A program made the position numbers and the translations under genes. A DNA stretch of 64,000 nt, taken from contig CAVOXT010000003.1 of the NCBI GenBank assembly GCA_963700495.1, positions 597,649 to 661,648 of the forward strand. The letters run 5' to 3'. The notes beneath the pieces were generated by a model. The model was not told the origin of the DNA and made no database searches. It worked only from the letters and a program-made list of their open reading frames with translations. This document shows positions 19,937-31,398 of this stretch, piece by piece. The stretch's first letter is position 1; each line of letters begins with the position of its first letter. This DNA comes from JACCTU01 sp963700495. Its GTDB lineage: Bacteria > Actinomycetota > Thermoleophilia > Gaiellales > Gaiellaceae.

Positions 19937-20517
19937 CCCAGGTACGCCTCGATTGCCGCGCTTGCGGCCTCGAGATCGATTGCGACGGGGAACGCCTGAG
20001 CGCCGACAGGCCGCGAAAGTGCAGCCAGCGCTCCGATCTGCTGGCCGAGGCTTGCAGCGAGGCTCGCGTACAGGACGCGGTAGTCAGCCTCGGAAACCGA
20101 CGCGGCGGCCGTCTGGTACGAAGCCAGGACGGGCCTGAGCGCGGTCAGGCCGGTCCTCACCGCTGCGGAGGCTCCGGAGAACGCGTTCTTCGGCCACACG
20201 AACTCAAAGTCGGCTTCGAGCGGGACCGTCTCGCCGGCGGTCTGGAGCAGGGCCGCCAACGCCTTCGCGTGCTGCGATGCGGCCGACTGTCCACTTCGCA
20301 ACACGGCGGCCTGCGCGCGGCCGAACACCTTTACCTTCCGCACCTTGGCGTTCAGCGCCTTCGCATAGAAGTCCTTGAGCAAGAACTCGGCAGAGACGCC
20401 GAAGTTCGCGAACGCGAGCTCGTCCTCGGTCGCCGCGCTCGCCGCGCTGAGCCACGGGCCGCCGAGAGCGACCGCCGTCGCTCCCCCGGACGTCACAAGG
20501 AAACGTCGCCGATTCAT
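19933..20517 (-). CDS. Tat-exported ferritin-like (DUF4439-type) protein
   Basis: The 194-residue product starts MNRRRFLVTSGGATAVALGG, a twin-arginine signal. The remainder is alpha-helical (FANFGVSAEFLLKDFYAKAL, AASQHAKALAALLQTAGE, VLYASLAASLGQQIGALAAL) and resembles ferritin-like four-helix proteins. The metal-ligating E/H set is not complete by eye. It is translationally coupled to modA and may bind metal or act in the envelope; a link to molybdate is inferred only from position. The start at 20517 is chosen for the Tat motif. Confidence 0.7.
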   Translation of the reverse strand: MNRRRFLVTSGGATAVALGGPWLSAASAATEDELAFANFGVSAEFLLKDFYAKALNAKVRKVKVFGRAQAAVLRSGQSAASQHAKALAALLQTAGETVPLEADFEFVWPKNAFSGASAAVRTGLTALRPVLASYQTAAASVSEADYRVLYASLAASLGQQIGALAALSRPVGAQAFPVAIDLEAASAAIEAYLG

Positions 20518-20575
20518 CCGTCCGACGACCCTACCACAGTGTAGAAATTCATTGACTACTAGCGTAAGCTGACTC
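20518..20575. promoter_or_regulatory. Divergent promoter/operator region between mod operon and PadR-TrmO gene
   Basis: This 58-bp gap is markedly AT-richer than its surroundings. It contains GTAG-N11-CTAC (20541-20559) around AAATTCATTGA, and a TACACT-like box on the minus strand. As the only gap between divergent genes, one of which is PadR-like, it is the natural operator. No strong consensus boxes were found. Confidence 0.45.
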
Positions 20576-21613
20576 ATGGGCCGCCCGCCGCGCACCGAGC
20601 CGTCGCTCCCTGAGTGGGCCGCGCTCGGCGTCCTCTGTGAGGCGCCGACCCATGGGTGGGCCATCGCCCAGGCTCTCAGCCCGTCGGGCTCGATCGGTCG
20701 GGTCTACACGTGCAAGCGCGCGCTGGCCTACCGGGCGCTCGCGCAATTGCGCGACGCAGGTTTCGCCGAGGTGAGAGGGACGAGCGCGAGCGACGCAGGA
20801 CCGGCGCGAACGACGCTGGGCGCGACGCGCCGTGGCCGCTCGGCGTTCGCCCGCTGGCGAGGAAGCGCCGTCGCCCACGTGCGCGATCTGCGCTCGGAGC
20901 TCATGCTGAAGCTGCTCTTCCACGACCGGGCCGCTCTCGATCCGGGGCCTTTGCTTCAACAGCAGGCGACGATCCTCGCCCAGACCGAGCGTGCCCTCGA
21001 GCACCAGCTCGCGACGACGTCCGGGTTCGCTCGGACGCTCGCCCTCTGGCGCCTGTCAGCGAGCCGTGGCGCTCTCTCGTTCGTCGAGGGACTGCTCGAC
21101 AGCCGCACGGTCGAGCCTGTCATCTACCGGCCGATCGGCTACGTGGTGTCTCCGCACACCGACCTCGACGGCATGCCGCTGCAGCCGATCGCAGACACCA
21201 AAGGCGAGTCCACGATCGAGGTTTCGGAGCCACATCGGGGATGCCTCGCGGACCTCGACGGCTTCACGCACGTCTGGGTGCTCGCGCACCTGCACGAGTC
21301 GCTGGGCTGGAACCCGACGGTGCGGGCGTTCCTCGACGACAAGCGCCACGGCACGTTCGCGACGCGCTCGCCGCACCGCCCTAACCCGATCAGCCTCTCC
21401 CTCGCCCGCATCGTGGCCGTGGAGCCGACGGCTGTCGTCGTCGAAGGCCTCGACCTCCTCAACGGCTCGCCCGTGCTCGACCTCAAGCCGTTCGTGCCCC
21501 TCTTCGACACACCGGCCGGCGATGTCCGGTTCGGCTGGTTCGAGGGGCGGGCCGAGGGCGTGTTCTCGCGCACGTCCGATGACCGCTTCGCGCTTCGCAG
21601 CCGTCGAGCATGA
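20576..21613 (+). CDS. PadR-type regulator fused to TrmO-like tRNA methyltransferase domain
   Basis: A 345-residue two-domain protein. Residues 1-180 are PadR-like: a winged helix (WAALGVLCEAPTHGWAIAQA, TCKRALAYRALAQLRDAGFA) then a helical dimerisation part. Residues about 182-330 are a TrmO (UPF0066) beta-barrel: YRPIGYVVSPHTDLDG, EPHRGCLADLDGFTHVWVLA, TFATRSPHRPNPISLSL and LDLLNGSPVLDLKPFVPLF. TrmO methylates t6A37 in tRNA using SAM. The fusion is divergent from modABC, suggesting a ligand- or SAM-responsive regulator of molybdate uptake rather than a housekeeping tRNA enzyme. The function is inferred. Confidence 0.8.
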   Translation: MGRPPRTEPSLPEWAALGVLCEAPTHGWAIAQALSPSGSIGRVYTCKRALAYRALAQLRDAGFAEVRGTSASDAGPARTTLGATRRGRSAFARWRGSAVAHVRDLRSELMLKLLFHDRAALDPGPLLQQQATILAQTERALEHQLATTSGFARTLALWRLSASRGALSFVEGLLDSRTVEPVIYRPIGYVVSPHTDLDGMPLQPIADTKGESTIEVSEPHRGCLADLDGFTHVWVLAHLHESLGWNPTVRAFLDDKRHGTFATRSPHRPNPISLSLARIVAVEPTAVVVEGLDLLNGSPVLDLKPFVPLFDTPAGDVRFGWFEGRAEGVFSRTSDDRFALRSRRA

Positions 21614-21757
21614 GCCGTAGCTGCGTCTTGACTGCCTTGGCTTCGCTGTTAAGGTCGGCTGGACGGAGCGAGAACAGCTCGGTCAGGGCTTGACGCTGTC
21701 GATGCTGCGGCCATCCTCGACAGCGTCCGCCGCCGACCAGCGCATGAGGAGGTTCTG

Positions 21758-23377
21758 ATGCAAGGCACGAGCGGCAGCCGGTCCGGAGTCCTGCAGTGGG
21801 TCGTCGTGCTCGTGGTCGGCGTTCTGGTCGTGACGGTCGTCCTCGCGCCTCGATCTGATTCCGCGCCTGAACGACGGGCAGAAGGTGCTCGACGCGGCCA
21901 GGCCGGCGTTCGCGTCCGAGCGTCTCACCGGCGCCCGAGCCGGCATCGACATCATCTCCGCGAACGTCGACACGGCGGATCCGATCATGACCCCGGAGGG
22001 CGGGGCCGCAGCCGAGGTGCCGAAGCTGATCGCGTTCGTCTCGGAGCAGACGGGGCTCTCGCAGGCCGCAGTCCTCGCCGCGCTGCAGACGAACTTCCCG
22101 CACACGACGGCGCTCCTGCAGACGATCCCGCTGTCGGCGGTGACGGCGGAGCTGCCCGCCCTGTTCGCGTTCCTCGAGAAGACGCTGAACGTGACAGAGG
22201 CGCAGCTGGTCGCGGCGCTGCAGGCGAACTTCCCGGCGCTCACCCAGGCGATCACCAACCTGCCGACGGTGACCGACGGCTGGAACGACATCCAGAACAT
22301 CGACGGGCTCACGCGCTTCGACGGCACGCCCGTCAAGACCGTGCCGGACCTGAGGACGTATTTGAGCGCGGACCTGATCCCGGTTCTGGAGACCCAGCAG
22401 GGCAACTTCGACAGTCTCGACGGGACCTCTGCCGTCAACTGGATCGCCCCCCTGCTGCTGATCGTCGGGCTGATCGTGATCCTGTTCGCCGGGCTGATGA
22501 TCGCGCTGAACCTCAGGGGACCTGTGTCGCGCGGGCGGGCGATGGCGAGCGCGTCGGTCGTCGTCGTCGTCGGCGTGGTGGTCGTGGGGCTCGTGGTCGG
22601 CCTGATGCTCGTCCCGCGGGTCAGCGACGGGCAGAAGCTGCTCGATGCGCTGCGCCCCGCCAACGACCTTGCACGCGTACAGGGCGACCGCGCCGGGATC
22701 AACATGGTCTCCGCGATCGTCGACACGGAGGATCCGATCATGACCCCGGAGGGCGGGGCCGCAGCCGAGGTGCCGAAGCTGATCGCGTTCGTCTCGGAGC
22801 AGACCGGGCTCTCGCAGGCCGCAGTCCTCGCGGCGCTGCAGACGAACTTCCCGCACACGACGGCGCTGCTGCAGGCGATCCCGCTCTCGGTCGGTGACGG
22901 CCGAGCTGCCCGCCCTGTTCGCGTTCCTCGAGAAGACGCTGGGTGTGACGGAGGCCCAGCTGGTCGCGGCGCTGAAGGCGAACTTCCCGGGCCTGACCCA
23001 GGCGATCACCAACCTGCCGACCGTGACCAGCGGCTGGAACAACGTGCAGAACATCGACGGGGCGACGCGCTTCGACGGCACGCCGGTCAAAACCGTCCCC
23101 GACGTTCGGACGTACTTCAGCTCGGACGTGATCCCTGTGCTGGAGACCCAGCGAGGCAACTACGTGCATCTCGTCTCGATCTCGAAGATCGACTTCATCG
23201 GGCCTCTGGTGCTGACCGTCGGGATCATCGTGATCATCTACGGGCTGCTGATGCTGTTCCTGGCGTGGCGCCTCGAGCCCGGCCGAGCACGAGCGCCGCG
23301 GCCACACCCACCCCGAGCCCGGCAACGTAATGGCCGCGTTCGGAGCCGTCTTGACGCGTTTTCAACCCGCGCACTAA
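21758..23377 (+). CDS. Membrane protein with two tandem homologous extracytoplasmic modules, frameshifted
   Basis: Starts MQGTSGSRSGVLQWVVVLVV with a TM helix. Each half has TM, then an extracytoplasmic module (DPIMTPEGGAAAEVPKLIAF, GLSQAAVLAALQTNFPHTTA, ELPALFAFLEKTL, VKTVPD.RTY), then a C-terminal TM (WIAPLLLIVGLIVILFAGLM; FIGPLVLTVGIIVIIYGLLM). Shifts occur near 21860, 22890 and 23275. The likely end is TAA 23375-23377. I do not recognise the family. It heads a row of small membrane proteins running into the cox genes, so an envelope role linked to CO oxidation is possible. Confidence 0.6.
21978..23135 (+). repeat. Two direct repeat units, about 410 bp each, period 753 bp
   Basis: The stretch beginning GATCCGATCATGACCCCGGA at 21978 recurs at 22731. 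The copies remain highly similar in DNA to about 22,390 and 23,135 and encode the two modules of the membrane protein. Near-identity at wobble positions suggests recent duplication or gene conversion. Confidence 0.85.
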
Positions 23378-23388
23378 GGTCGGACCGG

Positions 23389-23952
23389 GTGAGTTCCATC
23401 CGGCTCGCGGTGATCGCGTCGTCCACCGAGTGGCAGGTCGGGATCGCGCTCGGGAGCGTCGTGATCGCGGTGGCCGCGGTGATCGTGATCGTGATCGTGC
23501 TGCTGGCGTGCAGGATCGCCAGGCAGGCCAAGACGGCCGAGCAGGCGGTCGAGGTGGTGCGCCAGCAGACCGCCGAGCTCGGCGGCATCGCGCAGATCAA
23601 CGACTCGGGCGTGAGGATCCTCCACGCCGCCCGGTCGCTTCGAAAGGTGGCGGTCGGGCAAATGACGGTGCTCGCCGCGGTGTCCGCAACACGCTACTGG
23701 GCGATCGCCCTGGGCATCGCCTTCGGCGCGGCGGTGGTCGTCGCGATCCTGCTGACGGTGCTCGTGAAGACCGTCGGGAGCATCGAGAAGTCGGTCGACG
23801 GCCTGCTGGAGATCGCGGGCAAGGTCGCCGCGAACACGGCGAACATCCCGCAACTCGAGGCGACGGCGCCCGTGCTGGCGCTGATCGTGGACGAGGCGGT
23901 CGTCCAGGACGGCTACATGAACGCGCTCACCGACGGGTTCGGCGGAGCATGA
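23389..23952 (+). CDS. Two-TM membrane protein with helical regions
   Basis: A 187-residue product from a GTG start (VSSIRLAVIASSTEW). TM1 is about residues 18-40 (VVIAVAAVIVIVIVLLAC); a coiled-coil-prone segment (QAKTAEQAVEVVRQQTAELG) follows; TM2 is IALGIAFGAAVVVAILLTVL; then a C-terminal helical tail. I do not recognise the family. It is coupled to the next gene by an ATGA overlap and belongs to the membrane-protein set in front of coxM. Confidence 0.6.
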   Translation: MSSIRLAVIASSTEWQVGIALGSVVIAVAAVIVIVIVLLACRIARQAKTAEQAVEVVRQQTAELGGIAQINDSGVRILHAARSLRKVAVGQMTVLAAVSATRYWAIALGIAFGAAVVVAILLTVLVKTVGSIEKSVDGLLEIAGKVAANTANIPQLEATAPVLALIVDEAVVQDGYMNALTDGFGGA

Positions 23953-24227
23953 GCACCACGCACGCACTCGTCCTCCTGAGCGTCGTGCTGGCGGCGGGCG
24001 TCGTGCTCGTGCTGGCCGTCGCGCTGATCGAGGTGCGCCGGGGCCTGACGAGGATCTCCGACGGGCTCGCGACGCTGGCGGCTGCGCTGCAGGGCGTCGA
24101 GGCGGAGCACCTGCGTCCGCTCGAGGGCGCCGTCAAGGCGATCAACGGGCAGTTCGACATCATCCTCGGCGCGCTGCCGGGGATCGCCAGCAAGGCGGCG
24201 ATCGTCGCCGAGAGGAGGCCGCGATGA
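23949..24227 (+). CDS. Small single-TM protein
   Basis: A 92-residue product: an N-terminal TM helix (HALVLLSVVLAAGVVLVLAV) followed by an amphipathic soluble part (RISDGLATLAAALQGVEAEH). Start and stop both overlap neighbours by four bases, implying tight co-translation. Family not recognised. Confidence 0.6.
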   Translation: MSTTHALVLLSVVLAAGVVLVLAVALIEVRRGLTRISDGLATLAAALQGVEAEHLRPLEGAVKAINGQFDIILGALPGIASKAAIVAERRPR

Positions 24228-24482
24228 TCCTCTGGTGGATCGGCAGACGTCGTCCTGCTCGTGGTCGTCCTGCCGGTCGTCGTGTACCTGCTCCGCGGCG
24301 TGCTGAACGCCGCCAAGAGCATCGTCCCGAGCGTGCAGGAGATCGCAACGGTGGCGGCCGCGGGGTCGAAGGACCTCGACGCCGCCGCGCTGCTGCTGAC
24401 GACGCAGGACCAGGTGACCCAGACCGTTGCCGGCGTCGCGAACTACGGCGGCTCCCTCGACGTGATCCTCGACGACGCCTGA
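24224..24482 (+). CDS. Small single-TM protein, frameshifted
   Basis: Starts MILWWI; near 24237 one extra base shifts the frame into DVVLLVVVLPVVVYLLRGVL, a TM helix, and the product ends NYGGSLDVILDDA. Repaired length is about 85 residues. The TM plus helical-tail layout matches the gene before it. No known family. Confidence 0.6.
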
Positions 24483-24501
24483 ATGCACGGTCGTCGCATT
24501 C

Positions 24502-25105
24502 ATGGCAGCCGGCGCGGTCACGATCCTCGCCGTCGTGCTGATCGTCGTCGCCCTCGTCTACTACCTCGTCTCGGTGATCGTGCAGCTTCGAAAGATCACC
24601 GCCGGCCTGGACGAGGTCATCGCCGACGTCGGCGAGATCGTGCAGAAGAGCGCGCCGGTCAACGACGTCGTCACGACGATCAACGAGCAACTCGACGCCG
24701 GCGTCGACCTGCTCGAGGGCCTGCTCGTGCAAGAAGGCCGGCATGACGGACGCCGTCGGCCTCGTCGACGGCCTGTACGCCGGGCGGCCGCCGCCGGCTT
24801 CAGGAACTTCCCGGAGAGCACGACGATCAAGGCGCCGCGCATCGGCGAGGTCTACACGACGGGCACGCTCACGCTCGCACGGCTCGGCCGTGAGGCGCCG
24901 ATCGCCGTCGGGAACCCGGCAGGTCCCGCGCTGAGGGACGTCGAGCGGGGAAGCCTGGCGGCGCGGCAGCTGTACCCGGAGATCCGCCAGACGAGGCCGG
25001 AGTCCCTGCCCAGGTCGCCGGTCATCGGCACCGACGCGCCCGTGCAGTACGAGCAGCGCGAAGACATCGGGGCACCGCGCAAGCGGCTCCCCGCCGCACG
25101 GCCTA
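24502..25105 (+). CDS. Membrane-anchored protein upstream of coxM, frameshifted
   Basis: Begins MAAGAVTILAVVLIVVALVY, an N-terminal TM, followed by a helical part (KITAGLDEVIADVGEIVQKS). After shifts near 24730 and 24780 comes a proline/arginine-rich tail (FPESTTIKAPRIGEVYTTG, PEIRQTRPESLPRSP). The stop is unclear: one frame runs straight into coxM, another meets TAG at 25103-25105, which is used here. The tail may be a cytoplasmic docking segment. Unknown family. Confidence 0.5.
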
Positions 25106-25122
25106 GAGACGAAAGGAGCCTG

Positions 25123-25998
25123 GTGCAGACCCCTGCGTCATTCGAGTACGAGCGCGCGACCAGCGTCGAGGGCGCGATCGCGTCGCTTCAGAGGCTCGGC
25201 TCGGAGGCGCGCATCATCGCGGGCGGGCACAGCCTGCTGCCGATGATGAAGCTCCGGCTGGCGAACCCGGAGCACCTGATCGACATCAACGACCTCACGG
25301 AGCTCTCCTACATCCGCGAGGAGGGCGACGAGGTCCGGATCGGCGCGCTGACCCGCCACGTGGAGCTGTTGAAGTCCGAGCTGCTCGCCGAGCACTTCCC
25401 GCTGTTTCGCGACGCCGAGAACGTGATCGCCGATCCGGTCGTGCGCAACCGCGGCACGATCGGCGGCTCGCTGTGCCAGGCGGACGCGGCCGAGGACCTC
25501 TCGGCCGTCTGCTCGGCGGTCAAGGCGAAGGCCGTGATCCGCGGCGCCGGCGGCGAGCGGGTGGTCGGGATGGAGGACTTCCACGTCGGGCCCTACGTCG
25601 ACCGCGGTGGGCGACGGCGAGCTGCTCACCGAGGTTCGGATTCCGCTGCGTCCGGGCGGCGGCAGCGCGCACGAGAAGGTCGAGCGCCGCGCCGGCGACT
25701 GGGCGATCGCCGCCGCGTCGGCGGCCGTCTGGATCGACGGCGGCACGATCGCCGACGTGGGCATCGCGCTCAGCGCGGTCGGGCCGACGACGATCCATCT
25801 CTCGCGCGCCGAGGAGCTGCTGCGCGGCAAGGCTCCGTCGGAGGAGCTGTTCGCGCAGGCGGGCGAGATCGCTTCGGAGGACTGCTCTCCGAGCGCGGAC
25901 GGTCGGGGGCCGGTCGACTACAAGCGCCATCTCGCCGGCGTCCTCACGAAACGCGCCCTGCTCCGCGCGACGGCACGCGCCCGGCTCAGGAGGCCTGA
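25123..25998 (+). CDS. coxM: Carbon monoxide dehydrogenase medium (FAD) subunit, frameshifted
   Basis: A 291-residue FAD-binding subunit. It shows the pyrophosphate-binding motif AGGHSLLPMMKLR, HLIDINDLTELSYI, and RNRGTIGGSLCQADAAED, diagnostic of the xanthine oxidase/CODH medium subunit. One inserted base near 25604 (GTC-G-ACC) moves the frame into VGDGELLTEVRIPLRPG; a compensating change near 25980 restores the end AQEA. The GTG at 25123 follows GAAAGGAG. It passes electrons from the FeS subunit to the respiratory chain. Gene order M-S-L is the usual form I CODH order. Confidence 0.93.
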   Translation: MQTPASFEYERATSVEGAIASLQRLGSEARIIAGGHSLLPMMKLRLANPEHLIDINDLTELSYIREEGDEVRIGALTRHVELLKSELLAEHFPLFRDAENVIADPVVRNRGTIGGSLCQADAAEDLSAVCSAVKAKAVIRGAGGERVVGMEDFHVGPYVDRGGRRRAAHRGSDSAASGRRQRAREGRAPRRRLGDRRRVGGRLDRRRHDRRRGHRAQRGRADDDPSLARRGAAARQGSVGGAVRAGGRDRFGGLLSERGRSGAGRLQAPSRRRPHETRPAPRDGTRPAQEA

Positions 25999-26000
25999 TC

Positions 26001-26481
26001 ATGCACGTCTCGATAACGATCAACGGCGAGCAGGTCTCCCGCGAGATCGAGCCGCGCCAGCTGCTCGTCCACTTCATCCGCGAGACGCCCGGCCTGACCG
26101 GCACCCACTGGGGCTGCGACACCTCCAACTGCGGCGCCTGCGTGGTGCTGATGGACGGCGAGCCGGTCAAGTCGTGCACGATCCTCGCGGCGATGTGCGA
26201 GGGGCACGAGATCCGCACGGTCGAGTCGCTCGAGGTCGACGGCCGGCTGGACCCGGTCCAGATGGGCTTCCACGAGCTGCACGCGCTCCAGTGCGGCTTC
26301 TGCACGCCGGGGATGCTGATGACGGCTCGCGCCCTGCTCGACGAGAACCCGGATCCGACCGAGCAGGAGATCCGCACGGCGATCTCGGGTGCCATCTGCC
26401 GCTGCACGGGCTACAAGAACATCGTCGAGCGCCGTGCGCTGGGCCGCCGAGCACGAAGCCACCGCGAAACAGGAGGTCTGA
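26001..26481 (+). CDS. coxS: Carbon monoxide dehydrogenase small (2Fe-2S) subunit, frameshifted at 3' end
   Basis: About 159 residues with two [2Fe-2S] domains. The plant-ferredoxin-type site uses Cys39, 44, 47 and 59 (GCDTSNCGACVVL). The second uses Cys98, 101, 133 and 135 (CGFCTPGM and CRCTGY). One extra C after GTCGAG near 26431 shifts the tail, which otherwise reads AVRWAAEHEATAKQEV to TGA 26479-26481. An AGGAGG ribosome site precedes the ATG. Confidence 0.95.
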
Positions 26482-26483
26482 GC

Positions 26484-28871
<2,388 letters not shown>

Positions 28872-28893
28872 CGACCGGCGCTCAGACCTTCGC

Positions 28894-29818
28894 GTGAGCC
28901 CGCGCGAGGTCACGGGCGAGGCGGCCGGCGAGATCCGCCAGCTCGTGCCCGACATCGAGACGCTCGCCCGGCGTCTCGCCGACGTCGACTACCTCGTCGA
29001 CGAGGGCCTGGCGACGTCGATGTTCCTGAGCCTGCGCCTGCCGCAGCCGCTGCTGCTCGAGGGCGAGGCGGGTGTCGGCAAGACCGAGGCCGCCAAGTCG
29101 CTGGCGCTCGTGCTGGACACGCCGCTGATCCGCCTGCAGTGCTACGAGGGGATCGACGCGGCGGAGGCGCTGTACGAGTGGAACTACCCGCGCCAGCTGC
29201 TGAGCATCCGCCTCGCCGACTCCAGCGGCTCGACGCTCGGCGAGGAGGAGCTGTTCGGTCCGGACTACCTGATCCGCCGCCCGCTCCTGCGCGCGCTCGA
29301 GCATCCCGGCCCGCGGCCGGCGGTGCTGCTGATCGACGAGATCGACCGCGCCGACGACGACTTCGAGGCGTTCCTGCTCGAGCTGCTCGCGGACGCCAGC
29401 GTGACGATCCCGGAGATCGGCACGATCCGGGCGACGCATCCGCCGATCATCGTGCTGACCTCCAACCGGACGCGCGACCTGCACGACGCCGTCAAGCGCC
29501 GCTGCCTCTACCACTGGATCGCCTACCCGACCCCGCAGCGCGAGGTGGAGATCGTGCGCCGCCGCGTCAAGGGCGCGTCGGAGACGCTGGCGGTACAGGT
29601 CGCGAACGCCGTCTCGCGCATGCGCGACAGCGACGTGCAGAAGCCGCCGGGCATCGCCGAGGCGATCGACTGGCTGGCGGCTCTGAGCCTGCTCGGCGTC
29701 GAGCAGCCTGGACGCCGCAGCGGTCGACCGCACGCTCGGGTCGGTGCTGAAGTACAGCGAGGACCAGGAGGTGATCCGCGCGGCCGGCCTCGAGCAGCTC
29801 GTGCGCGCCGGTGACTGA
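28894..29818 (+). CDS. coxD: MoxR-type AAA+ ATPase, CODH maturation, frameshifted near 3' end
   Basis: An AAA+ ATPase with Walker A GEAGVGKTE, Walker B LLIDEIDRAD, sensor 1 (VLTSNRTRDL) and the MoxR-type insertion. One extra C near 29706 shifts the end, which otherwise reads LDAAAVDRTLGSVLKYSEDQ and finishes at TGA 29816-29818. CoxD is needed to insert sulfur and copper into the CoxL cofactor. The start GTG at 28894 is 22 bp after coxL. Confidence 0.9.
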
Positions 29819-31180
29819 CTTCGGGGTCGAGACGATCGAGCTCGACCTGCCGCCGCTCGTGGGCGCGTTGAGCCGGCGCCTGCACGACGCCGGCGTGCCC
29901 ATCACTCCGGGGCGCTCGGCCGACTTCGCGCAGGCGCTCACGCTCGTCCGGCCGATCACGCGCCGGCGGCTGTACTGGACCGCCCGCGCCGTGTTCGTGT
30001 CCGATCCGGCGCAGGTCAAGGCCTTCGACGCGGTGTTCTTCTCGGTCTTCGGCAGTCGAGCGGTCGGCGAGGATTCGAGCTCGAAGACGCGCAGACCGTC
30101 GCCTCGCCGCCGGACGACCGGCCGAAGTCCGATCACGAGGCCCCGCGCCGGGAGTCGGATGCGCCGGACCGCACACGGGCGTGTCGTCGTCACCGCCCAG
30201 CGAGCGCGACGAGGACGAGACGCGAGGTCGAGGTGCCGCTGGCGATGGCCAGCGACGAGGAGCGGCTCGGACGCAAGAGCTTCGACGCGCTCGAGCCGCA
30301 CGAGCTCGCGCAGCTCTACCGGCTGATGTCGCGCCTGGAGCTCGCAACCCCGCTGCGGCGCACGCGCCGCTACGAGAAGGGACGCCACGGGGAGCGCATC
30401 GACATGCGCCGGACCCTGCGCGCCAGCCTTCGCACGGGAGGCGATCCGATCCGCCTCGCGCGCCGTCGCCGGCGCGATCGTCCGCCGGCGGCTCGTGATG
30501 CTGTGCGACATCTCCGGCTCGATGGAGCCGTACGCGCGCGCCTACCTGCAGTTCCTGACCTGCGCCGCCGGCAGCGGTCCGAACGCCGAGGCGTTCGTGT
30601 TCGCCACGCGGCTGACGCGCCTGACCCGCGCGCTGGCTTCTCGCAACCCGGAGCGCGCGATCCAGCGCGCCGCCGCCGCCGCGCCCGACTGGTCGAGCGG
30701 GACCCGGATCGGCGACGCGCTGAAGGAGTTCAACGACCGGCACGGACGTCGCGGCATGGCCCGCGGCGCCGTGATCGTGATCCTCTCCGACGGCTGGGAG
30801 CGCGGCGACCCGATGCTCGTCGGGCGCGAGATGGAGCGTCTTGCGCGCCTGGCGCACCGGATCGTGTGGGTCAATCCGCGGGTCAGCGCCGGCGCCTTCT
30901 CCGTGCAGGCCGGCGGCATGGTCGCCGCGCTGCCGCACTGCGACGCGCTCGTGAGCGGCCACAGCTTCGAGGCGCTCGGCGAGGTCGCCGAGGCGATCGG
31001 GGCGGACTCGTGGGGCCGCCGGGGCTCGCCGTCAGCGCGCGGAAGCCGTTGCGGGCCGTCAAGGTCGAGGAGGACGAGCCGTGGGCCAGCGCCACGCCGG
31101 TCCCGGGCAGCTCGGTCGGGATGCCGAGCGGGCACGGCCCGAGCCGGGGCAACACCACGCCCGGGGTGGGTGACCGATGA
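29811..31180 (+). CDS. coxE: CoxE-like VWA-domain protein, frameshifted
   Basis: N-terminal part VGALSRRLHDAGVPITPGR, TLVRPITRRRLYWTARAVFV is typical of CoxE. After several shifts (near 30055, 30230 and 30480) a VWA domain follows with a MIDAS-like site LCDISGSMEPY, then DWSSGTRIGDALKEF and VILSDGWERGDP. It ends in a basic, Pro/Ser-rich tail at 31180, overlapping the next ATG. CoxE works with CoxD in maturation of the Mo/Cu centre. Repaired length is about 455 residues. Confidence 0.85.
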
Positions 31181-31365
31181 ATGAGACAGCGGCCAAGACG
31201 TGCATCTACCCGGGCTGCGAGCGGCCCGCCGTGCCCCCGCACCCGCTGGGCGGGCCGCAGCCCGCCTTCTGCGACCTGGAAGAGCACAACGCGCTGACCG
31301 CTCACCAGGAGCGCCAGCGCCTTGCGAACGAGGGCTCACCCGATGCGTCCGAGGGCGAGCGATGA
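31177..31365 (+). CDS. Small Cys-containing protein in the cox operon
   Basis: A 62-residue product with CIYPGCERPAVPPHP and a later FCDLEEHN, forming a C-x4-C...C/H arrangement that could bind zinc or another metal. It overlaps the coxE stop by four bases, so it is part of the operon. The family is not recognised. A metal-handling role in cofactor assembly is speculative. Confidence 0.55.
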   Translation: MNETAAKTCIYPGCERPAVPPHPLGGPQPAFCDLEEHNALTAHQERQRLANEGSPDASEGER

Positions 31366-31398
31366 TCGACGAGCGACCAACCAGGAGGGAATGCGGCG

